From Diospyros lotus (lineage: Eukaryota > Streptophyta > Magnoliopsida > Ericales > Ebenaceae): a stretch of DNA of 64,000 bases. Each line of letters starts with the position of its first letter. Position 1 is the stretch's first letter. The stretch lies in the NCBI RefSeq assembly GCF_014633365.1, contig NC_068350.1, positions 38,431,119-38,495,118 on the forward strand, written 5' to 3'. The translations under genes and the position numbers were made by a program. This document shows, one piece after another, positions 30,601 to 43,022 of this stretch. Under the pieces are notes generated by a model that searched no databases, was not told the DNA's origin, and saw only the letters and a list, made by a program, of their open reading frames with translations.

Positions 30601-32097
30601 ATGTATAGGTGTCTTTTATTTCGACCATAACGAAGCTTCGTATCGCTCTGTTTTCCTTTGAGAATGATGTCGAACCCGTTGGAGCTAGGTTCTTAGAAGA
30701 TTGAACTACGGTTTAATTGGGATATGTGAAGAGTCTTACTGGGGAAAAGTATAATGTGTGGTAACATGTATATTAAGATGGTTTCTTGTGTATGAGAAGA
30801 GATGAGAATGTGAATGACATAATGGGGTCTATGTTGTCATGAGTAAAGTGTGCGAAATAATGGGTTTAAGTGACTAAGTTTAATGTGTGTCTTAAGGGCA
30901 TGGGGTACAAAGCCACTTACTGTCTACCGTTGGTCTTGGCAGTTGATGGCTGGATGTATGGGCGCCAGTCATCGACTGTTACGATAAGTGTTAAACGGGC
31001 CAAAAGAGCTAATACTGCCAGATTCTTGCCTTGGTTTGTGTATATCATGATGTGCGTGCTGCATAGGGCTTGGATTGCATTCACTGCTGGGACATGCTTT
31101 GTGTGTGATGGGATGTGTGGACATTTGCATGACCCGATTAGTCTAAGAGCTAACTTGGGTTTTTTAAGTGAGCCAGTGCATTTAGAGGCATATCACATGT
31201 GTGAATTCTTATGTGGGCGTAGCATGACCTGATGCTTGGTTTATGGGGGCCTTGTCATAACGTTTATGTTACAAAAGTCGTTGCATTTCTTATTTGTTGC
31301 ACTGTATGGAGAGAATGTGTGGTTTTAAGTGTTGAGTATGGATGGTGGAAGTGGCCATGGTAAGACCTTGGGGTGAGACCCACAGTGATGTGGTCCACGA
31401 TAAGACCGAGGGTTAGAGTCCCACGGCAACGGCAGGATAAAACAATATGATGACAGGAGAGAGCATGTTTGGAATAGTGATGATATGGTAGCCTATAAAA
31501 GGTTGCCAACAGGTTTGTATGTGGGACTTAGGTGCCATTGTATGGCTTATGTGGGCCCCAATGACCCTTTATGTGCAATTGATTTTATGTTATGCATTTA
31601 GAAGTAAGGCACGTATGGATCATGACACGGTATGGTCGCATTAGCATGAATTACATGGGATGTTGGTAAGAGTTCTATCCGTAACCAGTTGCCTTTTTTT
31701 CTAGAGCTTGCTGAGTCTCATGACTCACATTTGCTTTTCATCATTCCAGATAGAGGATAGCCGGAGTTGACAGGTACGCTCGAAAAAGTCGGGTCCAGAT
31801 CGTTGAGTCGTGATAGCAAGTGCAGAGTGCTCCTGAGACTAAGTTCTGGGTGTCATTGTGCCTTTGTTAAGGTTAATGTTCATGTTTTGAGATTGACTTA
31901 TGTTATGTAAGCCCAAGTGGGCCCAAGTGATGAATGGTTTTGTAAATATGATTATGAGATGTTATAATAAGGAAAGATTATGATTTAATAAGGGTTGTGT
32001 GTGAGGTATAGTTGTGTAATTGTTCGATATCATTTTAGTAATGACATTTTCACGGATCCTCTTGGTGCACGGGAGCTTTGGGAGGCGGGCCGTTACA
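30601..32097 (+). mobile_element. Candidate Ty3/Gypsy-type LTR or non-coding fragment
   Basis: The block at 31700-31780 (GAGCTTGCTGAGTCTCATGA, then CAGATAGAGGATAGCCGGAG) and the end GGGCCGTTACA at 32097 followed by GTTGG resemble the 3' part of long LTRs of Tekay/Del-type Gypsy elements. Those also end in TTACA next to a GTTGGTATCAGAGC binding site, but here the sequence after GTTGG departs from it. The left boundary is not visible; the start given is only where sequence character changes. The open frame at 30870-31232 has no motif. Confidence 0.35.
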
Positions 32098-33794
32098 GTT
32101 GGCCCCAAAGGTAAGGTGGCGGCGACGGCGACGGCAGCGACGAGGCAGCAAGGCGACCGAGACGACGCGATGAGACGGCCGAGGCGTCAAGGTGAGAAGA
32201 CTGAGGCGACAGAAGTTGCAGCGGCAAGAGCAAGCAGAGGCGAAGAACGGCAACAGGTGAGGTTACAGTGGCAAGGGAAGGGGGGAGAGAGAGAAGGAGA
32301 TAAACAAAATATATCGTGATTTATCATCCCTATAAGAATTATGTAAAGATGCTTATATGCAAATAGCATTTTCCATCTTATTTTTGAAGTGTAAATTACA
32401 CTCTATGTCTGTCCGTTAGTTATGAATCATGATACACATGTGGTTTTGATATTTTTAAAATGTTAAAAAGATGAGAAAGATATTTTTAAGTTATTTTTAT
32501 AATTTTATAAATATTTTAAAATTATTTTATAATATTAAAAATATGTTTTCAATTTAAAAATACATTTCTATCGAAAATATTTGAGACAAACTTTTTTTAT
32601 CTCTAATTCAAAATTTTTAAATTTATTGTTTGTTTTTAAAAATAAATAAATTTTTAAATTTATTATTTGTATTATGTTTGATTTTTTTTAAATTTATTTT
32701 TTATTTTTAATTAATAAGTTATGGTTCATAGATAATAGAGTTTATGGCTATATTTATTTGAATGTATTACGAATTTTATATTTATTTTTTTAGTTAAATA
32801 ATTATTTTATATAAAAAATTATATTTACAAAAAAAGATCCCTATATCTTTTTATTTATGTGTTTTTGTCACATTTATGTTTCTTTTCTTAAAAAAAAAAG
32901 TTATCATTCTATTTCTATTTCGCATCGTATCTTAATTCCGTTTCTATGCAACCTAATCTATTAGTCTTTTTTTTTAACAACTTTAATTGTATTTTTTTAC
33001 ATATGTTAAAATCTTAATATAACAAAAATATTGTCATATTTTCTTTCGCTCATTCTCTTCTACCTATATGGTAAATTACTAAAAATTTGACTATCTTTTG
33101 GTCTTTTTCTCTTTCTAATTCGACGATGATTTAGCCATTACTAAATTGAAGAAAAAGAAAAAAATTGATAAACTACTGAATTCTGGCTAATTAGTCAAAT
33201 AGAATAGGGAGAATAAAAGGCGGAGAAGATAAAATAAGAAAATATTTTATATGTTAACAATTTTAACAATTATAGAACGAAAGTGTAAATAGAGTTGTAA
33301 AATCAAAAGAGGTTACTGTCAATCCTTAAAATTTAAGAGTGTGTTTTTATTTAGAGAATAATTAAAGTGTTTAGTGATAAAAAAATATATATTTTAGTTT
33401 TTAGCTCAATTTAACTCATATAAGTTGCTTCTCACAAGACTCGATCAGATTTATCTCATTTTACATATTAAATTCTTACAATTATTGCGAATCGTGATAA
33501 AAGTGCAAAATGCATCTAAATATAGGCACAAAGAACAAGAACAAATGTTTTGGATTTTGTGCCATTTTGAAAGACCAAAATTCTAATATGTCAATTCATA
33601 TATGCTTTTTATCTACGATGATTCATCTTATAATAAGAGTATAACGTAGCTTTTTTCTGTAAGTATAGTTTATATTTTCATATAATTACATGATATATAT
33701 GATTATTGGACTATTGTGAATGCCCGATGAGTTTCGCCATTTCACATACAACATTCTATTGCTATTATTATTGTTATTATTGTAAATTTGTAAC
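32098..33794. other. Short GC-rich segment then AT-rich intergenic DNA
   Basis: 32098-32290 is GC-rich with GGCGACG-type repeats and has open frames on both strands, typical of composition rather than coding. The rest to 33794 is AT-rich with nothing recognised. Confidence 0.45.
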
Positions 33795-34427
33795 TGTTGA
33801 CGTTCTGAATCAGTCGATTGTGATTCATATACCTATAATGAATAAATAAATCGAAATATAAGGAAGAAGAATAAAATAGAACGAACACGTAAAATTTTTA
33901 CGTGATTCGGCTATAATGATGTTTACTCCACAATTGTCTTCTGGTATTCCGACAGAGTAATAGTATGTTATTTTTTGTTGTCTTCTGCCCACAATAGTGT
34001 TTTTGACTCATATTTATAGTGAGAGGTATTTACAATTATATAAAATACAAAAATAGAAGAATGACATCATGGGGACAAGATGTCTTTATCAATTCCATAA
34101 AAACAGGAGTAGGACTCTGTATTACCAGAAATCTGGTTTGCATCAGATAAAATAGGTTGGTCCCTGCCTCCGATTAGTTAACAGCAATGTTGTTATGCGA
34201 GTTAGACAATTTGTTCGGCAAGTTGTACGGTTAGGCCAGCGAGTTAAAAGTATCGCTAGAAATTCGTTAGGTATATCACTAAGAGCTCGCTGAGAGCTTG
34301 TTTGGTTCCGCGATCTAAGTTCGGATTTCAACGACGTATGACCTTGTTTTAATGAGCTTGGGTCTATTGGAGTTTAGGCGATTGACCTGCCCTGCTGGGT
34401 CAAGTAGTGCGGGATATACCCATAACA
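33795..34427 (-). mobile_element. Solo LTR, Copia-like, copy 1
   Basis: It starts TGTTGACGTTC and ends CCATAACA. It matches the solo LTR at 60485-61169 in both ends and in inner blocks (TTTACGTGATTCGGC and TGATGTTTACTCCAC versus TTTACGTGGTTCGACC and TGATGCCTACTCCAC). The position of that block puts the LTR sense on the minus strand. A 22 bp tandem duplication (ATATACCCATAACAATAGTA) sits at the right end, and no target-site duplication is seen, so the edge has been rearranged. Confidence 0.65.
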
Positions 34428-36676
34428 ATAGTAAGATATACCCATAACAATAGTAAGAAAGTGAAAATTACAAAAACTAATCACATCGTATATAAAAATT
34501 TAGTTTTTAACTCATTTTTTAAAAAGAAACATTTTTAGCCCTTTAAACAAATTAATTGCATTTTATAGTCACTTTACTAGTTTTGACCATGCCAACTAAT
34601 TTTACAAATCTTTCTTTTTATTTAAACGTTTTGATTCTGTCAGTCTTGACCCTATCACATTATCAATTTAGGTACATTATCTGGAAAAAAAAAATGACTA
34701 TAGAGTGTAATTAGTTTGTTTTAGTAGATAATTTTTTTTTTTTAGAGAAAGGGTTTAAAACAATTGTGTTTATTTTTTGGTTAATTATGAATTTTATTTG
34801 TAAACTCTAAATACATATTTGTAATGATCCGTCTCCTACTAGACTTGTTTTTTTCTTAAATAATTCATAGAAAACAATTTGCACAATACTAAGATGCTAG
34901 CTGCTCTTTCTTTCACACTCAACATCCAAATTAGATTTTGTCTAGCTAACAAATAAGGCTCGAGTAAACTTTTAGTCAACCAAAATTCATCTATAATGGA
35001 CTTTTAATGCTATAAATACTAAGTAGTTAATATTTAAATCGCCTTCTAACACTATAAACACTAAATGATTAAGAATTAAGTCGAGTTTTAACGTTACATC
35101 ACTAATACTCAACAACGAAGATAACATAACGCACAAATTAGTGGGCGGTGAAAATGAGATGGTTGAGATAATATATCTCTCCTTATTTTAAATCTCTTCC
35201 TAGAGATAAGAAATGATGAAATTGTAATTTTACTCTCAAGCCACAATCTAAGTTACATTTAAAAAAAAAAAAAAATCATAGTCTTAAAAGTAAACTCAAA
35301 AAGTCAATTGGGCTTCACAAATAGACCGAAAGGGATAGGGAAAGTTACAAGTCAATGCTTTACACATTGAACCCCAAAATGAAAAGCAAAGTGGTGTTGG
35401 TGTGGAGAGAATAAGAGCCCATGTGAGAACCCACTCCTTCCTTTTGTCTTTTGCTTTTGCTTTTTGATAACTAGGGTTAGGTTCCTAGGGTTTAAACTCC
35501 CAAAAGGTTCATTGTTTACCAACTTTAAAGGGTGTGTGGTCCAATGCCTTTCACTTCTTTTGTGCTTGTAGTAGTCACTCTCTTCCATGGCCATATCTCG
35601 AGTTATCATTGTGTTCTATTTTTATGAGGTTTCTTAAATTATATTTTGATTAAGATTGTTGTTTTATCTAATGAAATTAATTTAAAAAAAAGAAATGTGT
35701 CGGATCATCTTTATCTTATGATAATTTTAGATAAGAAATTAAGATAGATTTGAGAAATCTAATTTTCTTATAATTACGATTTGATACCTATAAATAAGTA
35801 ATTCTAGTTCAGTAATTCATAAATCACTCCTAATAATCTATGAAAATAAATATCTAGATTATTGTGGTTGTGTGTCTCATGTGTTTTGTAGTTTCCTAAA
35901 GTTTCGATATATGGTACCACCAATTATTTGACGTCGTAAAATTAGTTTAGTTTAGGTAATGAATTATCTTTTTGTTGTGGAATAATCACAAGCTAAAATT
36001 ATATTTTCTCTTGTACTTTTATTTTTTTTTGAGTGACCATTAGAATTTTTTGTTATTTTAATTAAAACTTAGACTTATATTTTAAAGTCAATTTAATCCC
36101 TATACTTTGACTTTTTTTTTCGTATGACAACTTAAACTTTTCTTATTTCAATTATACCCTTAAAAATATATTTTTGAATTAATTTAACTCATATAATTTA
36201 TTACTTTATTTTTTAAATATAAAAAAATAAAAATTAAATTGATTAAAAAATACAAGTTCAAGAGTGTAATCAAAATAACAAAAAAATTATATTATCTACT
36301 AAAAAATATTAAAATATAATGATTAAATTGACTCAAAAATCATGTTCACAAGTATAATCAAACATTAAGAAGTTCAAACATTCACATAAAAAAAAAGTGA
36401 AAATAAAGAGATAAAAATATGAATTTGATCAATAATTACACGTTAATTTTTTATATATTATTTTTTTTTTCATTTAATTTTATTTATCGTTATTAGTTTG
36501 CACAATTCGATTCTAACATGTTAATAAAAAAAACAATCATCCATCAAGATGGTGAACTCATAATGCATTCAACACTCACAACATTCAACCATTACAAGTT
36601 AGCGGAGAAGATGAAGAAAGATCTACAAGAACTTGTAAGCTTTCCCTCTACTCTACTCTGCTCCGCTCCTCCATCA
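34428..36676. other. AT-rich intergenic DNA downstream of the receptor-like kinase
   Basis: Nothing recognised except AT-rich repeat-like blocks, for example 36030-36390 with repeated AATTAAATT and AAATTGACT motifs. It presumably includes the 3'UTR of the kinase gene next to 36676. Confidence 0.45.
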
Positions 36677-39600
36677 CTATCGGATCCTGTCAAGGCTCTC
36701 CGAAACCGTCCTCATCCTTGGCCGGACCTCAGGATCGAGCTCCGTGCAGTTGAGCGCCACATGGAACGCCGCGACAACTTGTTTCTTGGCCTGGACCTCG
36801 TGCAGCAGCGCCGGGTCAATGATCTCAGACAGGGCTCTTTCCTCTCGGAACACCTTCCTCACAAGGCTCTCCAGTCCCTTGCCGTCGTCACTCTCTTGCC
36901 CCCCGCTTGGCAGACGTCCTGTTAGGATCTCCAGAAGCACGATCCCGAAGGAGTAAACATCGCATTTCTGCGTCAGCCTGCTTCCAGGAGCTCGAGCCTC
37001 AGGTGCCGTGTACACGATGGATGAAGAGGCAGAACTTTTGGGGCTTACTATGATCTGTTCGAAGCTCTGCTTCCGTGAGGTGCCATTGCTGGGCTTTGAG
37101 GTGCTTGAAACAAGACGGGTGAGTCCAAAGTCGGAAACATACGGGTGGAGGTCATCGTCGAGAAGGATTTTGGACGATTTTATGTTCCCGTGGACGTGTT
37201 TTCTGGGGCTGCACTCGTGAATGTGCATGAGACCCCTCACAATCCCTCGAGCGATCTTCAACCTCGCTGCCCACGATAATGGCAGCAAGGGATGGGCCAG
37301 TCCTCCTGCAATATAAAGGCCAAAAGATAAGCAAATGGTGTAACACCATGATCTCCAAAACGAAGAAACCATCGATGAAAACTACGTGCAAGCTCCTCTT
37401 CCATGCCGGGCTGAAACTTGTAACCAATTCATAACAAACGCATTCTTCTACCCTATCAGGCCGAAACTTTAAGCTCCAATTATCAAAAACAAAACTTCCT
37501 TAAGAACAAAACTTAAATGTTCTTACATGGTCAAATTGAAAGAATCACCCCAAAAGAATGAAACATAGACAAACCCCACATGCACCTTCAAACTCATGAT
37601 GTGAAACTCGAGCAAGTGGTCCATCTTTTTCGTCTTATATGTCACAATATAATTTAGGCCCACCTAGCCATGCTCTGATGGTTACCACAGCAGGGACCAT
37701 TGTCAGCAAATTATTTTCATTTTAATGCATGCCTTGAAGGGGTAGGCCACACGACAGTACCGGACAGGAGAGTTGTCTGAAATATGTGGGATCAAACATA
37801 AATGGCTCAGATCTCAGGAGAAAGACAAGAAGAGAGTAAAGCACTCTCCAGGCGCTGCAGTCACCTGGTTTTGAAGCTCTCACATCCTGAAGGGTCCAAA
37901 TAGACAGTTCCTAGTGTCCAAAGCACTATTCCTACATGCGGTTGATATTTGTTTGTTTGGTTCTTCTTCGGGAATGCATGAAAGGGAAAGGGCAAGGAGC
38001 TCCTCATTAGCTTGCTATCTAAAATGCTCTTTTTTTGGGTTGGAGTTGAACTCCGACCCTCAGGGAGTGGTAGACAGTTAACAGTTGGGGCTGGGATGGT
38101 ACGGTGAATTCACATAAACAAGAAGGAAGAAGTAGCATACGCACTATTTTTCACAATGAAAAGCAAAAGTCTGCAGTTTCAGGCCCTATTTCATTCTAGA
38201 ATTGGAGTTCATTTCGTACTCCATTTCTCAACTTGCATGTTTAATGAGCCCCACATTCTTCTGGAATCCACTCGACTTCATTTCTTCGATTGGATTCAAT
38301 CGTCCAACCACTCTCGCGGAGGACTACTTTTTTCCTCTAAAATCTCGATAATGTATTGCGATAACCGAGGCGAGTTGGCAAGTTTTCTAACCACTGAACT
38401 ACATGTCCATGATGGCAGTGGCAGATGCACAAAAATAAAACAAACAGAAAGGCAAAACACTGATTTCAGCTACTGATGGCCGTCTCAGTCAAGGCCTGGA
38501 TCCACTTCAAAACACAAGAGAATAACTAGCAAACCGATCCAACAAGACCAACCCTTTACGTGTTGCTTCTGTTCAAGTCATCCACTCGAATTGTTAGTCG
38601 ATTCAAATGATTGGGCTGCTTGGCTCAAATGCAGGACAATTTTAAGTTCCTTTACCCATAAAAGCTAAATAAAATGCTTGTTAATCTAAAGAATGCCGAT
38701 GAGCTCTTGTTGCATTTGCATCTTGCTTCTTGTTTTGAAACCTATATGACCTTGTACTAAAGTTTCAAATTTGGCTCAATAAGCTTGAAACTGCATTTGA
38801 AATGGATCATGCTACATGTACACCATTTTTGTACATCTTGGCCTACACAAGGGATATTATGACCAAAATATCCTGCGCCTCTCCATGAGCCTCACGCGCC
38901 TCTATGCGCCTCATGAGGGGTTTTTTGTCATAATACCCCATTTTGTAGCCTAAGATGTACAAAATGGATGTACCAATAGCATTTTCCATTTGAAATACCC
39001 AAGCAAGAGTTAATTAACCTCAAAACACATTTTTGATTCTTAAACCGAGTTTGGAAAATAGGATTTTGTCGAAAGTATTAGCTGAAGATGACTCCTAAGT
39101 TCACAATACCAAATCCGAAAAAATTACTTGGACAATCTACTTTGATATGACATAATATAATATAGTATATGAATGCACAAATATTATTCCCAATGGAATC
39201 ATGCTATTGGTACCTTTTAGGCTACATCTTGAACTACACAATGCATCACAAAAGACCAAAATACTTCACACGCCTCACCGCGTTTTGCCGTCTTGACTGA
39301 GAGGTATTTTAGTCATGTTTCTCACCGCCTCATGCTACCTCATCGCATTGGATGAGAAATATTTTAGACATTTTAATTATATTATATAACCTAAATTGTA
39401 GCCCTAAGTGTCATTTAGGTACCAAATAATATGGCTAATAGCTTGCAGGAATGATCCATTACCATGAAAATAAATTCAGGAAGAGGAGTGTTACCATGCA
39501 GCGCGGTGTACAGGCTTCCGTTGCGGATGAAATCAGAAACGAGAAGTTTCTCATCATCGGCGTAGTAATAAGCTCTCAGCCGCACGATGTTGGGATGTTG

Positions 39601-40794
39601 GACCCTACCGATGGCCTCCACCTCGGCCTCAAAGTCCTTGAACCGCCACGTGGCGTCCCCCTCGCTCAGGCGCCGGACTGCAACCACCTCACCGGATCCC
39701 CTCCCCGCCACCACCTTGTAAACGATGCCGTTTCGGCTCTTGCCCACCACGTATGCCGATGCCCTCAGCAAATCCTCCAGTTCCAGCCCAAACCCTTCCT
39801 CATCCACCACCACGAATTTCCCTTTTTGCCCTTCCTCGCTCCCCGCTGCCGCCGCAGCCTCCCCTTCCTCCGCCATCTTTTCCTTTCCCGTTTTGCCCCC
39901 GCCGGACCTCCATTTTTTCCGGAACACCCACGCCGACACAAACACCATTCCGATCACCACTGAGATGCCGGAAATTATCGGAACCGTCGCTGACCCAGAC
40001 TTCACCGTCTCTTTCTCCCCAAGCCCGTTTCTAGAATTCGGCTTTTTAGGGTCTTCCGGCTTCGAGAGGAACTTAGGGTTTTGAGCTTCTGGTTCTGAGC
40101 ATGGCGTCTGGAGCGGAAACCCACATAGATTGGGGTTGCCGGAGAACGCGGTGGGGCCCTGATTCAGCAAGGAACCCACCTGGGGTATTTTTCCGGTGAG
40201 GTTGTTGTGCCCGAGATCCAAGCTGACCATAACCGGAAACTGTCCGTACGACGCCGGAACCTCGCCGGAGAAGCGGTTGTAGGACAAATTCACCGTTCCG
40301 CCGAGGCGGGTCAGATTGCTGAGGTATTCGGGCAAGGACCCATTAAGAAAATTGGAGGATAGGTCCAGGTGGGTCAGGGTCTGAACGTTGGTAATCTGGT
40401 CGGGAATGCGTCCGGAGAGAGAGTTGTGAGAGAGGTCTAGGGAGAGAAGGCTGGTGGCGTTGAAGAGGTGGGCGGGAATGGGCTTGGAGAAGTTGTTGTG
40501 AGATAGAGAGAGGTGGCGGAGAGAGAGAAGAGCGCCGAGCTCGGAGGGGATGTAGCCGGCGAAGCCCTTACCGGAGAGGGAAATGGCGGTTACTCGCTGG
40601 TCGTGATCGCAGGCGATACCGGCCCAATGGCACGGGGTCGAGTCGGACTCGGACCAAGTGGACAGAGCCTCTTTGGGATCGGAAACAATGGCAGCTTTGA
40701 GGGCCAGAAGAGAGAAGCCATCGGAGTTCAGACTAGCGGCAAAACGAGTGCAGAATGTGAAGAACCAAACGAAACAAAGAGCTGTAGGGTTCAT
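36677..40794 (-). CDS. LRR receptor-like (pseudo)kinase, At1g66830 type
   Basis: Exon 1 is 40794-39495 and exon 2 is 37305-36677 (minus), 642 residues in total. The intron 37306-39494 starts GTAACA, ends TTGCAG and splits a Gly codon, giving LHG-GLAHPLLPLSW. The protein has a signal peptide (1-21), an LRRNT with a WSESDSTPCHWAGIAC motif (about 46-62), about six LRRs (66-214), a Cys pair (224, 232), a membrane segment (272-292) and a kinase-like domain (about 342-635). The kinase core is degenerate: the VAIK lysine is Arg374, the HRD motif is HGN (472-474), the glycine loop is GKSRNGIVY; DFG (492-494) and YTAPEA are kept. This set, and the intron position, match the Arabidopsis At1g66830 / ZAR1-related LRR-III kinases, annotated there as probable inactive. 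It likely acts at the plasma membrane as a signalling scaffold; the ligand is unknown. Confidence 0.93.
38809..38982. mobile_element. 174 bp MITE in the receptor-kinase intron
   Basis: The two ends are inverted over about 38 bp with a few mismatches: ATGCTACATGTACACC and the following TTTTTGTACATCTTGG, against GTAGCCTAAGATGTACAAAA and ATGGATGTACCAATAGCAT. The interior repeats GCGCCTC and CACGCGCC motifs. It is related to the next MITE. Confidence 0.7.
39207..39425. mobile_element. About 219 bp MITE with GGTACC ends in the receptor-kinase intron
   Basis: The ends TTGGTACCTTTTAGGC and TCATTTAGGTACCAA are inverted. The interior has CACGCCTCACCGCG and CTCACCGCCTC motifs like the MITE at 38809-38982. 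The terminus also resembles the MITE at 17644-18739. It lies within 75 bp of the exon 1 splice donor. Confidence 0.6.
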
Positions 40795-42343
40795 GATTTT
40801 GGAATGGCTTCAATGTATTGAGAGATCAAAATGGACGTTCTTTGGACGGTGATGGCTGTACCTGCAACGAGAGAAGTTGCCGAAAGAGACAGGGAATCGG
40901 AGAAGACGACGAAGGCCAGATAGTAGTTTGAACTTCTGTGGGCTAATCTCGAGGCCGCGGATCAAAAACATGGCTACCCAGTTTGAATTTGCCCTCTACT
41001 CCTAATATAGGCCCCTTAGCTTAATTAATTATTAACTTCTCTTCGAACTCTTATATTTTAATTTTTTATTATAATTTATTTTTAAAAATTAATTTAATTT
41101 ATATATTTTAACGTAAATAAAATATAATATCTATTCCATAATTTTATATATACATAAAAATTAAAATAACTCAAAAATACAGATCTAAAAATATAATTAA
41201 AATAATAACAAAATTATATTATTACACATATAAAAAATTAAAATTAAGTTTAAAAATATAATCAAGATAATAAAATTTTGAGTAATTATAAAAAATTAAA
41301 AATATAAATTTAACTATTTTTTTATTATTTATCTACAATGATATTTTATTAATGAGTTTTTCAAATTTGAGGGGTGTCAGGAGCTCATGAGACAAGGACA
41401 CATGCATGATGACACCCAGCCTTTTTCAGGATCCACTAACAAGGGCAATTCAGTAAATTCAGCACCCCCAGATTCAAAAAAATAATTAAAAATACAAATT
41501 TGGATAATAAGACAATAGAAAAATAGATTATTGGCAGTTGAGGAGTTGTCCTGTTCGCAGCCACAGCGGAAGGCAAAAACAAGATCATAGCACTAATCCT
41601 GGGATCAGTATGCCTTGTTGTTTGGGGTTTGTCCCTTAACCTGGGTTTATTATCTTTCCTTATTATGCTTAATCTGGGGTTTAGCGACTTTAATAATAAT
41701 CACCCTAATTTAATTGGAAAAATACATATTTTACCTTATGTATTTACACATTTTTATTTATACATTTAAATTTTTTTATTATTTCTATTATATTTTTAAA
41801 TTATATAATTTCGAACCAATTATATAATTTACCTACAAAATTATTCACATAATTATAGATTCTAATTCTTTTTTAACCCTATTTCAATTATATATTCTAT
41901 GTTTAATATTAAATAACATATTAGGGGTGTTCACTAATAGACTAATCCACCAAAAGCGAAAATTATAAATTTAAAATATATTTGATTTTGATTTAGTTAA
42001 AAAAAATAGCCTAATCGATAAGTCGGTTCAATTAACAGTTACATACATGTAAAATTATGTTATTTAAATTACAAATATATATATATATATAATTGTTGTT
42101 AGTTGTTTTTTGTTTATTGGTTTGATTTAAACTTGTAATTTTGATATGAAACGTTGTTGTTTGTTGGTTTGATTGGACTTGTAATTTGGATTTGTAAGTT
42201 TGTATTTTGTTTGTTAGTTGTTAGTTTGGTTGAATGTTTAATTGCATATTTGTAGTTAGATTTATAATCATTATTATATGTTGTCTGTTTTATATATATA
42301 TTTTTTATTGTTAAATATTTAATATTATTTATAATTAATTTAA
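40795..42343. other. Promoter side of the receptor-like kinase and AT-rich spacer
   Basis: 40795-41000 is less AT-rich and should hold the kinase 5'UTR and promoter (minus direction); no core element stands out. 41000-42343 is AT-rich with no gene. It has a short GC-richer stretch near 41360-41470. Confidence 0.45.
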
Positions 42344-43022
42344 GGGTATATTTGATTACAAAAATAAAACTTACATAAAAAAATAATTTTTAAAATTTAT
42401 TAATATTTAATTAACTTAATTTTCAACCTAAAAATTATTATATTTTTCAAATTTTTAATATTTAATTACCATTATTTTTCATAAAATTACCTCCCAAACC
42501 CACCTCCGCCTCCCCCACCTGTCTCTCTCTCTCTCTCTCTCTCTCCCCCAAACCCACTTCTCCTCCCTGCCTCCCCCCATCTCTCTCTCTCTTTCCCCCC
42601 AAACCCACTTGTTTCTCCCGTTGCAGATCCACCGTTGCACCTGCCGACGTGCACCGTTCCACTGTTGGTTTGCGATGGAGGCTGTGATGGAGTTGGTTTG
42701 CGATGGAGGTGAGGCTGTCGATGGAGTTGGTTTCCACCGTTCCACTGTTGGTTTGCAATGTCGATGGACGGATGGAGGCTGCGGCGGCAGCGGCTCCGTC
42801 GGAGGCGAGCGGCGGCCGCTGCAAAGCATGAACAGTTCGGCGGGTGCGGCGGCTTCATTGAGGCAAACAGTTCAGCGGGTGCAACGTGGGCTGCCTTCCC
42901 TCAAAATTTTGATCTACCCCTGACCCAAAGTGAGAAAATAATTTGCGCCAATCAAAGACTTCAAATATTTTGGGTAGAAAATAGTTATTTTTCTTGAAAA
43001 ATATTACTAATCAAAGGCACTC
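42344..43022. mobile_element. 679 bp Harbinger-like MITE with GC-rich cargo
   Basis: The ends GGGTATATTTGATTA and TAATCAAAGGCACTC are imperfect inverted repeats flanked by TAA on both sides (42341-42343 and 43023-43025), the 3 bp target of PIF/Harbinger elements. Inside is a GC-rich insert (about 42490-42910) with CT tracts and tandem variants of a unit containing CCACTGTTGGTTTGCGATGG (near 42660, 42690 and 42745). Open frames of 79-123 codons occur in five frames over this region, so they are compositional. The origin of the cargo is not recognised. Confidence 0.55.

Noticed and set aside
30870..31232. 120-codon plus-strand frame
   Set aside because: No domain, and it sits in sequence resembling a long Gypsy LTR.
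36518..37220. Plus-strand frames opposite the receptor-kinase exon 2
   Set aside because: They are antisense shadows of a well-supported coding exon.
42462..42997. Several overlapping frames of 79-123 codons
   Set aside because: They occur in five frames of the same GC-rich tandem repeats and do not look like protein.
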